Of a stretch of 25,137 nt of DNA, positions 7,745 to 14,467 are shown one piece after another (position 1 is the first letter of the stretch; every line of letters begins with the position of its first letter). The DNA is from CAZDVQ01 sp964508975 (GTDB lineage: Bacteria; Bacteroidota; Bacteroidia; Chitinophagales; Saprospiraceae), in the NCBI GenBank assembly GCA_964508975.1, contig CAZDVQ010000063.1:1-25137 (forward strand), given 5' to 3'. Below the pieces are notes generated by a model, which was not told the DNA's origin, did not search any database, and saw only the letters and a program-made list of their open reading frames with translations. The position numbers and the translations under genes were made by a program.

Positions 7745-9079
7745 ATGATAACCGTAATTGCACTGACTTTTGTCATCGGATACTTGGCAATTGTACTCGA
7801 ACACCCACTCAAGCTCGATAAAACCATTCCAGCGCTTTTGATGGGCGCTATCATCTGGGCGCTTATTACCACCTTCCACCTTCCAGTTGTTCATATGGTT
7901 GATGGTCATCCGCACCTCGCCGAGTGGGAGCCAACGCTCCTGCATCACGTGGGCAAGGTAGCCGAAATTCTCTTCTTCCTTATCGGCGCCATGACGATCG
8001 TTGAGTTGGTCGATCTCCACAAAGGCTTTTCGGTTATCACCAACCGTATCCGTACCAACAAGAAAACCTCCATGCTCTGGATTGTATCCATCTTGGCATT
8101 TTTCCTTTCCGCTGTACTCGATAACCTGACCACCACCATCGTGTTGGTATCGCTATTGCGCAGGCTGGTACCCAATAAAGAGGAACGAATGTATTTTGTC
8201 TGCATAGTCATCATCGCCGCTAACGCAGGTGGTGCTTGGTCGCCCATTGGCGACGTGACGACCACGATGCTATGGATTGGTAAAAAAGTTTCTACCGTTG
8301 GCCTGATGGAATACCTTATTATACCATCTATTGTGTGTTTAATCATTCCGGTGGTCATCATGTCGTTCATGCCTTATATGAAAGGGAATATCACACCCTC
8401 CAGCCGAGATTTTGATGCCGCCAAGGATGCTGAAAAAGTTAATTCGAGCAAAATTATGCTTATCGCCGGCCTAGGCGCATTAATTTTTGTACCCATTTTC
8501 AAAACCGTTACGCACCTCCCCCCATACATGGGCATGATGATTGGCCTTGGCGTGGTTTGGTTGATCTCTGAATACATCCACCCAGGCGAACACATTGAAA
8601 ATAAACACCAATACACCGCACACCATGCTTTATCACGCATCGAGATGTCGAGCATCCTATTTTTCCTAGGTATCTTGCTAGGTGTTGCAGGGCTTGAATC
8701 GGTAGCCGTAATGACAGCCGATGGTCAACACGAAGGCTTACTGATGTCATTGGCTGGTTTGCTCGACCGCGTGGTGCCTAACCAAAACATCGTGGTCATC
8801 CTGCTCGGGGTACTCTCGGCTGTCATAGATAACGTACCGCTTGTGGCTGCAAGCATGGGTATGTACTCTTTCCCAATGGATGACGACATTTGGCACTTCA
8901 TCGCCTACTCTGCCGGTACTGGCGGTAGCATGCTCATCATTGGCTCCGCAGCAGGTGTTGCAGCCATGGGCATGGAACGCATCAACTTCATCTGGTACTT
9001 GAAAAATATCAGCTGGCTGGCCTTCTTGGGCTTTATTGGCGGTGCTGTAGCCTTTATATTGGAACATTATATTTTTTAA
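7745..9079 (+). CDS. nhaD: Na+/H+ antiporter NhaD
   Basis: 444 residues, about a dozen hydrophobic segments, member of the NhaD branch of the ion transporter superfamily. It exchanges cytoplasmic Na+ (or Li+) for external H+ in the inner membrane. Recognisable family blocks are YLAIVLEHPLKLDKT at the N-terminus, the inverted-repeat pair SAVLDNLTTTIVLVSLL and SAVIDNVPLVAASMGMY with conserved Asp-Asn, NAGGAWSPIGDVTTTMLW, and GTGGSMLIIGSAAGVAAMG near the end. The ATG at 7745 gives a start right at the first membrane helix, as usual in the family. Upstream is AT-rich, with GAAATTTG near 7710 as a one-mismatch -7 box. The gene is followed immediately by a GC-rich element instead of an obvious simple terminator. 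Confidence 0.93.
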   Translation: MITVIALTFVIGYLAIVLEHPLKLDKTIPALLMGAIIWALITTFHLPVVHMVDGHPHLAEWEPTLLHHVGKVAEILFFLIGAMTIVELVDLHKGFSVITNRIRTNKKTSMLWIVSILAFFLSAVLDNLTTTIVLVSLLRRLVPNKEERMYFVCIVIIAANAGGAWSPIGDVTTTMLWIGKKVSTVGLMEYLIIPSIVCLIIPVVIMSFMPYMKGNITPSSRDFDAAKDAEKVNSSKIMLIAGLGALIFVPIFKTVTHLPPYMGMMIGLGVVWLISEYIHPGEHIENKHQYTAHHALSRIEMSSILFFLGILLGVAGLESVAVMTADGQHEGLLMSLAGLLDRVVPNQNIVVILLGVLSAVIDNVPLVAASMGMYSFPMDDDIWHFIAYSAGTGGSMLIIGSAAGVAAMGMERINFIWYLKNISWLAFLGFIGGAVAFILEHYIF

Positions 9080-9086
9080 TTTTTTA

Positions 9087-9184
9087 GGGCGCTGCGGCTT
9101 CGCCGCCGGCGTGCTCCGGGCTCGCTGTTCGCTCGGTGCCTTCGGCACCAGCCGCTGCGCGGCTGCCCTTCGCATGCCTAGCGC
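9087..9184 (+). repeat. GC-rich intergenic element, copy B
   Basis: Starts TTTTTAGGGCG, contains GCTCGCTGTTCGCTCGGTGC (20 bases identical to copy F) and ends CATGCCTAGCGC. It has several short self-complementary parts (GCGGC TTC GCCGC; GGTGCC TTC GGCACC; CAGCCGC TGC GCGGCTG). It starts 8 bases after the nhaD stop. Confidence 0.75.
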
Positions 9185-9257
9185 AACAGGCCGCAAAGGC
9201 TTGCACTCATTTATTATCCTGTAATAACCCTACCGGTTTAAAACTACTATTTTCCCG

Positions 9258-9995
9258 ATGAAACAAATCCTCATCAAGGCCAATGCTTTCTTAAAAGGAT
9301 TCATTTTACTGCTTGCACCAGGCGTTTGGCTTGGGTTCTTGAGCCGCCCGCTCTTGTTCTTGTCAAACCTGCTCGAGTTGAGCCGCTGGATTCAAAAACA
9401 TAAAGGAGAAGCTAGCTTCAACGATTTTTATACCCCTGGCCGCGATCATAATCGTCGTTATGGCCTGTATGAACACGTGATTAAAACCCAAAACCTCCAA
9501 AACGAGGCCGTGCATTACCTCGAGTTCGGCGTGTCGCACGGGTTTTCTTTCCGCTGGTGGATCGAACACAACCAAAACCCTGATTCCCGTTTCTACGGTT
9601 TCGATACGTTCGAGGGTTTACCCGAAAACTGGGGCCCTATGTTTAAAAAGGGTGCCATGATCGCCAATGTGCCAAGCATCGACGACAGTCGCCACGAGTT
9701 TGTAAAAGGTTTGTTCCAAGATACGCTGTACGATTTTATCAAAACACACCCCATCAACGACGGTAAACGCAAAATCATCCACATGGATGCCGATTTGTAC
9801 AGCGCCACCCTATTTGTACTGGGCACCTTAGCACCTTACCTCAACGAAGGTGATGTGATACTTTTTGACGAGTTTAACGTCCCAAACAGCGAGTTTTTGG
9901 CCTTCAAATCATTCGTCGACGCTTTTTACCTCAAGTATGAATTGTTGGGCGCCGTGAATAATTTTTACCAGATTGCCGTTATCGTTAAAAAATAG
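9258..9995 (+). CDS. TylF/macrocin-type O-methyltransferase family protein
   Basis: 245 residues. After a hydrophobic N-terminal stretch (FLKGFILLLAPGVWLGFLS), which may associate with the membrane, there is a class I SAM-dependent methyltransferase fold of the TylF/MycF type. The SAM loop is YLEFGVSHGFSFRWW, the next strand FYGFDTFEGLPENW, then HMDADLYSATLFVLGTL and VILFDEFNVPNSE, whose Asp/Glu residues match the metal-binding positions of the family. Characterised members methylate sugar hydroxyls of macrolides; the substrate here is unknown and may be a surface or cell-envelope sugar. The gene ends 8 bp before the DUF4230 gene, so the two probably form an operon. Confidence 0.85.
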   Translation: MKQILIKANAFLKGFILLLAPGVWLGFLSRPLLFLSNLLELSRWIQKHKGEASFNDFYTPGRDHNRRYGLYEHVIKTQNLQNEAVHYLEFGVSHGFSFRWWIEHNQNPDSRFYGFDTFEGLPENWGPMFKKGAMIANVPSIDDSRHEFVKGLFQDTLYDFIKTHPINDGKRKIIHMDADLYSATLFVLGTLAPYLNEGDVILFDEFNVPNSEFLAFKSFVDAFYLKYELLGAVNNFYQIAVIVKK

Positions 9996-10003
9996 TATTG
10001 CTT

Positions 10004-10717
10004 ATGCGCCAGGTCTTCAATGCTTCTTTATTCGTTATCCTCGGGATTATCCTCGGGGTATTGGGGTACAGGGCTTACTTGTCGAGCTCTGGCCACCGCA
10101 CAGCCATGGATTCGACCGTGGTGCTCGAGCAAATTCGCGATGTAGCCAAACTGGTCACGGTTGAAGGCGATTTCTCGAACATGCTAACCTATAAAGACTA
10201 CCGCTGGTTTGACTTTGGGCCATTCCAGCGCCAGGCCATCGTCAAGGTAAAGTCGAAGGTAGCCGTTGGTTTCGATTTATCAAAACTGAAAATTGATGCC
10301 GACCAAACCCGCAAGGTGATTAAAATAGGTAAAATGCCCGACCCCGAGGTCATTGCCGTGGATAACGACCTTAGCTATTACGACTTACAAGAAGGCCTCT
10401 TCAACTCCTTCGATGCCGAGGAGTTGACCAACATTAACCGTACCGCTAAAAAATATATCGAGTACGTGGTGCAGAATAAACCTTATGTGCCCACCAACCC
10501 ACAAGAGTTGTTGCTGCAAAATCAATACGAAAAAACTTTTGCCGAATTGTTTAAAGGCGGCAAACTCCTGCGGGAACGCGCCATTAAGAGCGCTCGCGAA
10601 AAAATGAAACTCATCGAGTTCATTGCTGAAGCTGCTGGCTGGACCGTTGAATACGAGGATGATTATATGCAAAAAGCACCTGTCGACAATACGAAAATCG
10701 ACTCGCTAAAAAATTAA
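10004..10717 (+). CDS. DUF4230 domain protein, membrane-anchored
   Basis: 237 residues from ATG 10004; a TTG two codons upstream is possible but unneeded. The N-terminal hydrophobic helix (FNASLFVILGIILGVLGYRAYL) acts as signal anchor. The rest matches the DUF4230 pattern: VTVEGDFSNMLTYKDYRWF, an IVKVKSKVAVGFDLSKLKID strand segment, KMPDPEVIAVDNDLSYYDLQ, and a long C-terminal helix with LLLQNQYEKTFAELFKG and ending IEFIAEAAGWTVEYED. Function is unknown. The domain would sit in the periplasm. It lies 8 bp behind the methyltransferase gene. Confidence 0.85.
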   Translation: MRQVFNASLFVILGIILGVLGYRAYLSSSGHRTAMDSTVVLEQIRDVAKLVTVEGDFSNMLTYKDYRWFDFGPFQRQAIVKVKSKVAVGFDLSKLKIDADQTRKVIKIGKMPDPEVIAVDNDLSYYDLQEGLFNSFDAEELTNINRTAKKYIEYVVQNKPYVPTNPQELLLQNQYEKTFAELFKGGKLLRERAIKSAREKMKLIEFIAEAAGWTVEYEDDYMQKAPVDNTKIDSLKN

Positions 10718-10753
10718 TTTCACGCTATAACGAAACTTTTAGTTAAAAAACTA

Positions 10754-10761
10754 TATCTTTG
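10754..10761 (+). promoter_or_regulatory. Distal -7 box upstream of the blaI operon
   Basis: TATCTTTG fits the consensus exactly. It is about 310 bases from blaI, with the GC-rich element in between, so a transcript from here would carry the element in its 5' leader. No clear -33 TTG. Confidence 0.35.
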
Positions 10762-10801
10762 TTTTTAGAACAGAGATACTCCCGTTCATTGTTCATCGTT
10801 A

Positions 10802-10931
10802 AACCAGTGGCTACGCCACTGGTTCTGCGCCAGGTGCCTGGAGGGCTGCGCCGCAGGCGCAGGTGCGCAACGCGCACGGAGCGAACAGCGAACCCCGGAA
10901 GGGACCGCCGCCGCGTAGCGGCGGGGCGCCC
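10802..10931 (-). repeat. GC-rich intergenic element, copy C
   Basis: On the minus strand it starts TTTTTGGGCGCC, contains GTTCGCTGTTCGCTCCGTGC and ends CTGGCGCAG plus a perfect hairpin AACCAGTGGC TAC GCCACTGGTT (10802-10824). Like copy A it has a hairpin at the far end, followed by an AT-rich seven-base-like repeat. Confidence 0.75.
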
Positions 10932-11039
10932 AAAAAGAATAAACGACAAAGGATGAAATGATAAATGATTTTTTGAGCTTAGGATTTCTATTCTTTGATT
11001 GAGTTCGCACAGCAGTTACTTCACATCACCCGTTAATAA

Positions 11040-11060
11040 GCTGGGGTACATTTGACCAGC
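11040..11060 (+). promoter_or_regulatory. blaI promoter with overlapping inverted repeat (candidate BlaI operator)
   Basis: The -7 box TACATTTG (11047-11054) lies 15 bases before the blaI ATG. It is framed by GCTGG (11040-11044) and CCAGC (11056-11060), a dyad centred on the box. BlaI/MecI repressors bind dyads over their own promoters, usually with TACA/TGTA half-sites, so autoregulation is likely. The assignment of this dyad is inference. Confidence 0.45.
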
Positions 11061-11069
11061 GATTGCATT

Positions 11070-11435
11070 ATGAAACGTTTACTTACACCACTAGAGCTGA
11101 AAGTGATGTCGATTCTTTGGAAAAAGGAACGATGTTTCGTGAAAGACATGCTCACGGAATGGGACGAGGAGCCAAAACCGGCTTACAACACCATTTCGAC
11201 GATTGTACGCATCCTGGAGGAGAAGGAGTTTATTGGCCATAAAGCTTATGGCCGGACCCACGAGTATTTTGCTGTTGTGGACCAAGAAACCTACCAGAAA
11301 GGATTTATCGCCAACGCCGTTGAACACGTGTTTTCGGGTTCGGCAGCTAGTTTAGTGTCGACCTTGGTGGACCAAGACTACATTTCGCCAAGTGACCTTG
11401 AAGCATTGAAAAAGTTGATCCAAGAAAAATCGTAG
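11070..11435 (+). CDS. BlaI/MecI/CopY-family transcriptional repressor
   Basis: 121 residues from ATG 11070 (MKRLLTPLELKVMSILWKK), the typical length of the family. Winged-helix DNA-binding domain: the helix-turn-helix covers FVKDMLTEW to PAYNTISTIVRILEEKEFI, and the wing HKAYGRTHEYFAVV. The C-terminal helices carry the dimerisation region. A TTG at 11052 would add six residues, but it falls in the -7 box, so it is rejected. BlaI dimers repress their own operon and are inactivated by cleavage after the partner M56 protease senses a signal. The partner gene starts 3 bp downstream. Cytoplasmic. Confidence 0.92.
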   Translation: MKRLLTPLELKVMSILWKKERCFVKDMLTEWDEEPKPAYNTISTIVRILEEKEFIGHKAYGRTHEYFAVVDQETYQKGFIANAVEHVFSGSAASLVSTLVDQDYISPSDLEALKKLIQEKS

Positions 11436-11438
11436 CGC

Positions 11439-12554
11439 ATGGCACAATTGCTCGTCGTATCATTTTTGCTGTCTACCTTGGGTTTCATTGCGTACTTGTT
11501 TTACCTGAAACCCCACTTGAAGCCATTGCAACGCAAGTATGCTTTGCTAGGCATCCTGTTTTTGAGTTTGGCGCTCCCGCATGTAAGCGAGGTGCCAGAC
11601 TGGTACGTGAGTGCCGAGCAAGACCGTTACGAGGCTGCCGTGAAACGATTTACCAGCCAGTTAAACGTTGTTGATATCAACGACCCCGAGCTGGTGTCCT
11701 GTTACGAAGCCGCTGAAAACAGCGGTGATTTTTGTCATTGTGAAGTATTACAAAAAGCCAACCTAGTAGTGTTTAAACCGCACCCGGTATATAGTTTTAT
11801 CATTGATTACGGCTATTGGGTACTGTTGGGCTTTGCGCTCGTGTCTGTAATTATGTTGCTGGAGCTGTTGGTTAAATTACTTTACTTGGTTTGGTTGGTG
11901 CGTAGCAGCCGTCGTGAACGGATACGATTTGGTGGGGTTTATTACACCTTATTGTATCCAGTAAAGCCTTTTCCGGTGAGCAGCTTTAGCCTTTGGCGTA
12001 AATACATCGTGTGGTCAGAAGCACTGGATGCTTTACCCGATGACCAGCGGCAGGCCATCATGTTGCATGAAACGGCCCACTTGCTGCATAAAGATACCTG
12101 GCTAGGTATTTTCCTCGAGTTGATTAAAAGTGTTTGGTGGTTGAACCCTGTATTTTATTATATCCGGGCGGAGCTAAACTTGATTTCAGAAATTTTAGCC
12201 GACCAGTACACGGTTGCCCACACCGGCGATGCCAAAAGTTACGCCGTGCTATTGGTTTCTATGAAAGAAAAACAAATAAATACATTGGCTCGCCAACTAG
12301 GTGGGAGCATCCTCAAACATAGAGTTGTTCAACTGTTAGACCCCAAGGAAACCAAGGCACCACGCGGGTTTAAGCTATATTTATTGTTTACCGGGGCCTT
12401 GCTTTGGGCTGTATCTGTCTTTGCCGTACCTGCCATTGAAAACCATGTTAGGCTAATAAAAGAGTACGAGATTTTGCAACATGAGCACGCGAAAACAGGA
12501 AAAGCGTATTTTTGCAAAGCCTGCCTGCTCGAGACCCTTCGAAAAGGCGGTTAA
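11439..12554 (+). CDS. M56-family membrane metalloprotease, BlaR1-like
   Basis: 371 residues. There are N-terminal membrane segments (residues 1-21, about 33-47, about 118-152) and a zinc-protease core with H210-E-T-A-H214 and the third ligand E251 in ISEILADQY. A last membrane helix follows (about 307-330). The partner BlaI immediately upstream makes a signal-transducing protease-repressor pair likely. Unlike true BlaR1/MecR1, there is no penicillin-binding sensor domain after the last helix: only about 40 residues remain (ending FCKACLLETLRKGG, with a CxxC pair). The stimulus is therefore probably not a beta-lactam sensed by acylation. M56 proteins with varied or missing C-terminal domains are common in Bacteroidota. 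Inner membrane. Confidence 0.88.
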   Translation: MAQLLVVSFLLSTLGFIAYLFYLKPHLKPLQRKYALLGILFLSLALPHVSEVPDWYVSAEQDRYEAAVKRFTSQLNVVDINDPELVSCYEAAENSGDFCHCEVLQKANLVVFKPHPVYSFIIDYGYWVLLGFALVSVIMLLELLVKLLYLVWLVRSSRRERIRFGGVYYTLLYPVKPFPVSSFSLWRKYIVWSEALDALPDDQRQAIMLHETAHLLHKDTWLGIFLELIKSVWWLNPVFYYIRAELNLISEILADQYTVAHTGDAKSYAVLLVSMKEKQINTLARQLGGSILKHRVVQLLDPKETKAPRGFKLYLLFTGALLWAVSVFAVPAIENHVRLIKEYEILQHEHAKTGKAYFCKACLLETLRKGG

Positions 12555-12583
12555 GAGCATTAGGTAACCAAGACAACAATTGT

Positions 12584-13048
12584 ATGCAAAACACCCGTTT
12601 AGACCGTGTTGCCCTAGTGGTGATTGCGGCCATTTTCATGATTTATGCACTTTCAAAATGTTCGAATTGTGGTAAATCTAAAACAGCCGAAAACAGTACA
12701 GACAGCACACAAGTTAATCCAGCCGTAACCCAAACCACCTCAACACCAGCCCCTGCCCCAGTTCCCGTTATTGAACCAACGAGCAATGTTCCAGCATCGC
12801 TCAACGGTAAATTGCCCCTTTACGTGGTGATGGACAGCCTTAAAATAAGGCGTGGTCCAAGCCTCGACAGCGTTACCATTGGTATTTTGCGCAAGGACGT
12901 AGTTGCTTTTTATGCAGGTCGTTCAGCCAATCCTACCACGGTTAAACTAGAAGGCAAAGAATATAGGGAGCCCTGGGTAGAAATCATCACCGTTGACGGC
13001 CGCAAAGGCTGGGTGTATGGTGCCGGTGTTCATTTTTACCGAAAATAG
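12584..13048 (+). CDS. SH3b-domain protein with N-terminal membrane anchor
   Basis: 154 residues from ATG 12584 (MQNTRLDRVALVVIAAIFM). One hydrophobic helix (residues 8-22) is followed by KCSNCGK, a Thr/Pro/Ala-rich linker (about 30-75) and a bacterial SH3 domain (about 85-154: LYVVMDSLKIRRGPSLDSVTIGILRKDV ending RKGWVYGAGVHFYRK). Such domains often bind peptidoglycan or mediate periplasmic contacts. The Cys after the helix is preceded by LSK, which is a poor lipobox, so a signal anchor is preferred to a lipoprotein. A longer reading from 12512 overlaps the M56 gene and is unlikely. Position between the M56 protease and a permease, with gaps of 29 and 3 bp, suggests the same operon. Confidence 0.8.
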   Translation: MQNTRLDRVALVVIAAIFMIYALSKCSNCGKSKTAENSTDSTQVNPAVTQTTSTPAPAPVPVIEPTSNVPASLNGKLPLYVVMDSLKIRRGPSLDSVTIGILRKDVVAFYAGRSANPTTVKLEGKEYREPWVEIITVDGRKGWVYGAGVHFYRK

Positions 13049-13051
13049 CTT

Positions 13052-14455
13052 ATGATTTTTTCCCCAAGAATATACCGTTACATCGGTATTGGCCTCACCA
13101 TATTCGTGGTGTTGCTCATTTTGTATTATCTCCGCGACCTAGTGGTATATATCATTATAGCACAGGTGCTTGCGCTCTTAGGCCAACCCATCATGCGCAC
13201 CTTGGGGAAAGTAAAAGTAAAAGGAAAAGCGCTCAGCGATACCGTGCGGGCCGTTATGGTCATTGGATTGTATTTCCTCATTGTATCGGTAGTGATTTAT
13301 GCCATAGTACCCTTGGTGATTAAACAAGCCAACACCTTACGGCAAGTAAACTATGCCGCTTTGTCGAAAAGTTTGGATGAGCCTATATCTAAACTTAACG
13401 ACCGGATGATAGAGCTTGGTTTAATGGAAGGAGCCTACTCTAATTACCATGAGGAGGCTCCTAAAAAAGACACCAGTGCTTACGGTTCTTTTATAGATTC
13501 AACCTTGGCCAACTCGAACATACATGACCGCGATATTGTGAAGCGCAGCATGTTGGTACAAGTAGATTCCTTTGCATTGGCCAAAGGCGATACTTTTACC
13601 CGGACCAACATTACCTTGAACATCAACATTGTGGAAAACCGGGCAATGGGCGACGGGTTAAACCTAACCGATTCAACGGCTTTGGTCAAGGACAGCGATA
13701 CCCCTTTAGAGAAGATGCAGAAAAAACTGTACTCGTATATCAACCCGGCGAAGATTCCCTCCTTGTTTAGCTATTTGATTGGCCTGTTGGGCAGTATATC
13801 GATTGCAATCGCTTCAATCGTTTTTATATTGTTCTTCTTTTTGAAAGAGGAAGGCTTGTTCCTGAAAGGCGTTGTCAGTACCTTACCTGAGAAATTAGAC
13901 CAAGACGTGCGAGAAGTGATGACCCGAATCCGTATTTTATTGCGTCGTTACTTCTTGGGTATTCTAATCCAAATCTCCATCATAACGGTGGTAGCCTTGA
14001 TCGGTTTAAGCATCTTTGGCGTGGAAAATGCCCTTTTGATTGCGTTGTTTGCTGCTATCATCAACGTGATTCCTTATGTAGGCCCCATCATAGGTGCGGT
14101 TTTTGGTATCGTATTAACCTTAGCCTCCAACATGGATGCTAATTTTTACGAGCACACCTTGCCCTTGGTTATCAAAGTTGCAGGTGTATTTGCCTTTGTT
14201 CAGATGCTCGATAACTTTGTTTTGCAACCCGTTATTTTCTCGCGTTCGGTACACGCACACCCATTAGAGATATTCTTGGTGATCATGATTGCGGCCAAAC
14301 TTGGCGGTATCATAGGCATGGTGGTGGCTATTCCTGCCTACACCATTGTACGTGTGATTGGGGCGGAATTTTTCCAAGAATTCTACTTGGTGCGGCGACT
14401 AACCGAAGGTTTGAACGAGCAGATTGACGGGCAAGTAGAAGACCAAACCGATTAA
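13052..14455 (+). CDS. AI-2E family (TqsA/PerM-like) membrane permease with an inserted soluble segment
   Basis: 467 residues. N-terminal helices (YIGIGLTIFVVLLILYYLRDLVVYIIIAQVLALLGQPI) and the C-terminal block (GILIQISIITVVALIGLSIFG, INVIPYVGPIIGAVFGIVLTL, MLDNFVLQPVIFSRSVHAHPLEIFLVIM) are characteristic of PF01594. Members export small molecules or act as Na+/H+ antiporters; substrate specificity cannot be read from sequence. The usual length is about 350. The excess is a polar stretch at about residues 120-230 (EEAPKKDTSAYGSFIDST onward) between the second group of helices and the rest, at the place of the family's extracytoplasmic or cytoplasmic loop. It starts 3 bp after the SH3b gene. 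Confidence 0.88.
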   Translation: MIFSPRIYRYIGIGLTIFVVLLILYYLRDLVVYIIIAQVLALLGQPIMRTLGKVKVKGKALSDTVRAVMVIGLYFLIVSVVIYAIVPLVIKQANTLRQVNYAALSKSLDEPISKLNDRMIELGLMEGAYSNYHEEAPKKDTSAYGSFIDSTLANSNIHDRDIVKRSMLVQVDSFALAKGDTFTRTNITLNINIVENRAMGDGLNLTDSTALVKDSDTPLEKMQKKLYSYINPAKIPSLFSYLIGLLGSISIAIASIVFILFFFLKEEGLFLKGVVSTLPEKLDQDVREVMTRIRILLRRYFLGILIQISIITVVALIGLSIFGVENALLIALFAAIINVIPYVGPIIGAVFGIVLTLASNMDANFYEHTLPLVIKVAGVFAFVQMLDNFVLQPVIFSRSVHAHPLEIFLVIMIAAKLGGIIGMVVAIPAYTIVRVIGAEFFQEFYLVRRLTEGLNEQIDGQVEDQTD

Positions 14456-14467
14456 ACAGCACATACC

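Larger units (their letters stand above)
10718..11069. other. 352-bp intergenic region upstream of blaI
   Basis: No gene. A plus-strand -7 box TATCTTTG (10754-10761) comes first, then a short seven-base-like AT repeat (GTTCATTGTTCATCGTTAAA), then GC-rich element C (10802-10931), then an AT-rich stretch and a second -7 box TACATTTG (11047-11054) next to blaI. The element therefore lies between two candidate promoters. Confidence 0.6.

Noticed and set aside
11052..11069. TTG start for BlaI, six residues upstream of the ATG
   Set aside because: The TTG is part of the TACATTTG -7 box, and the family normally begins at a residue matching the ATG.
11439..12554. True BlaR1 beta-lactam sensor
   Set aside because: No penicillin-binding domain after the last membrane helix; only about 40 residues follow.
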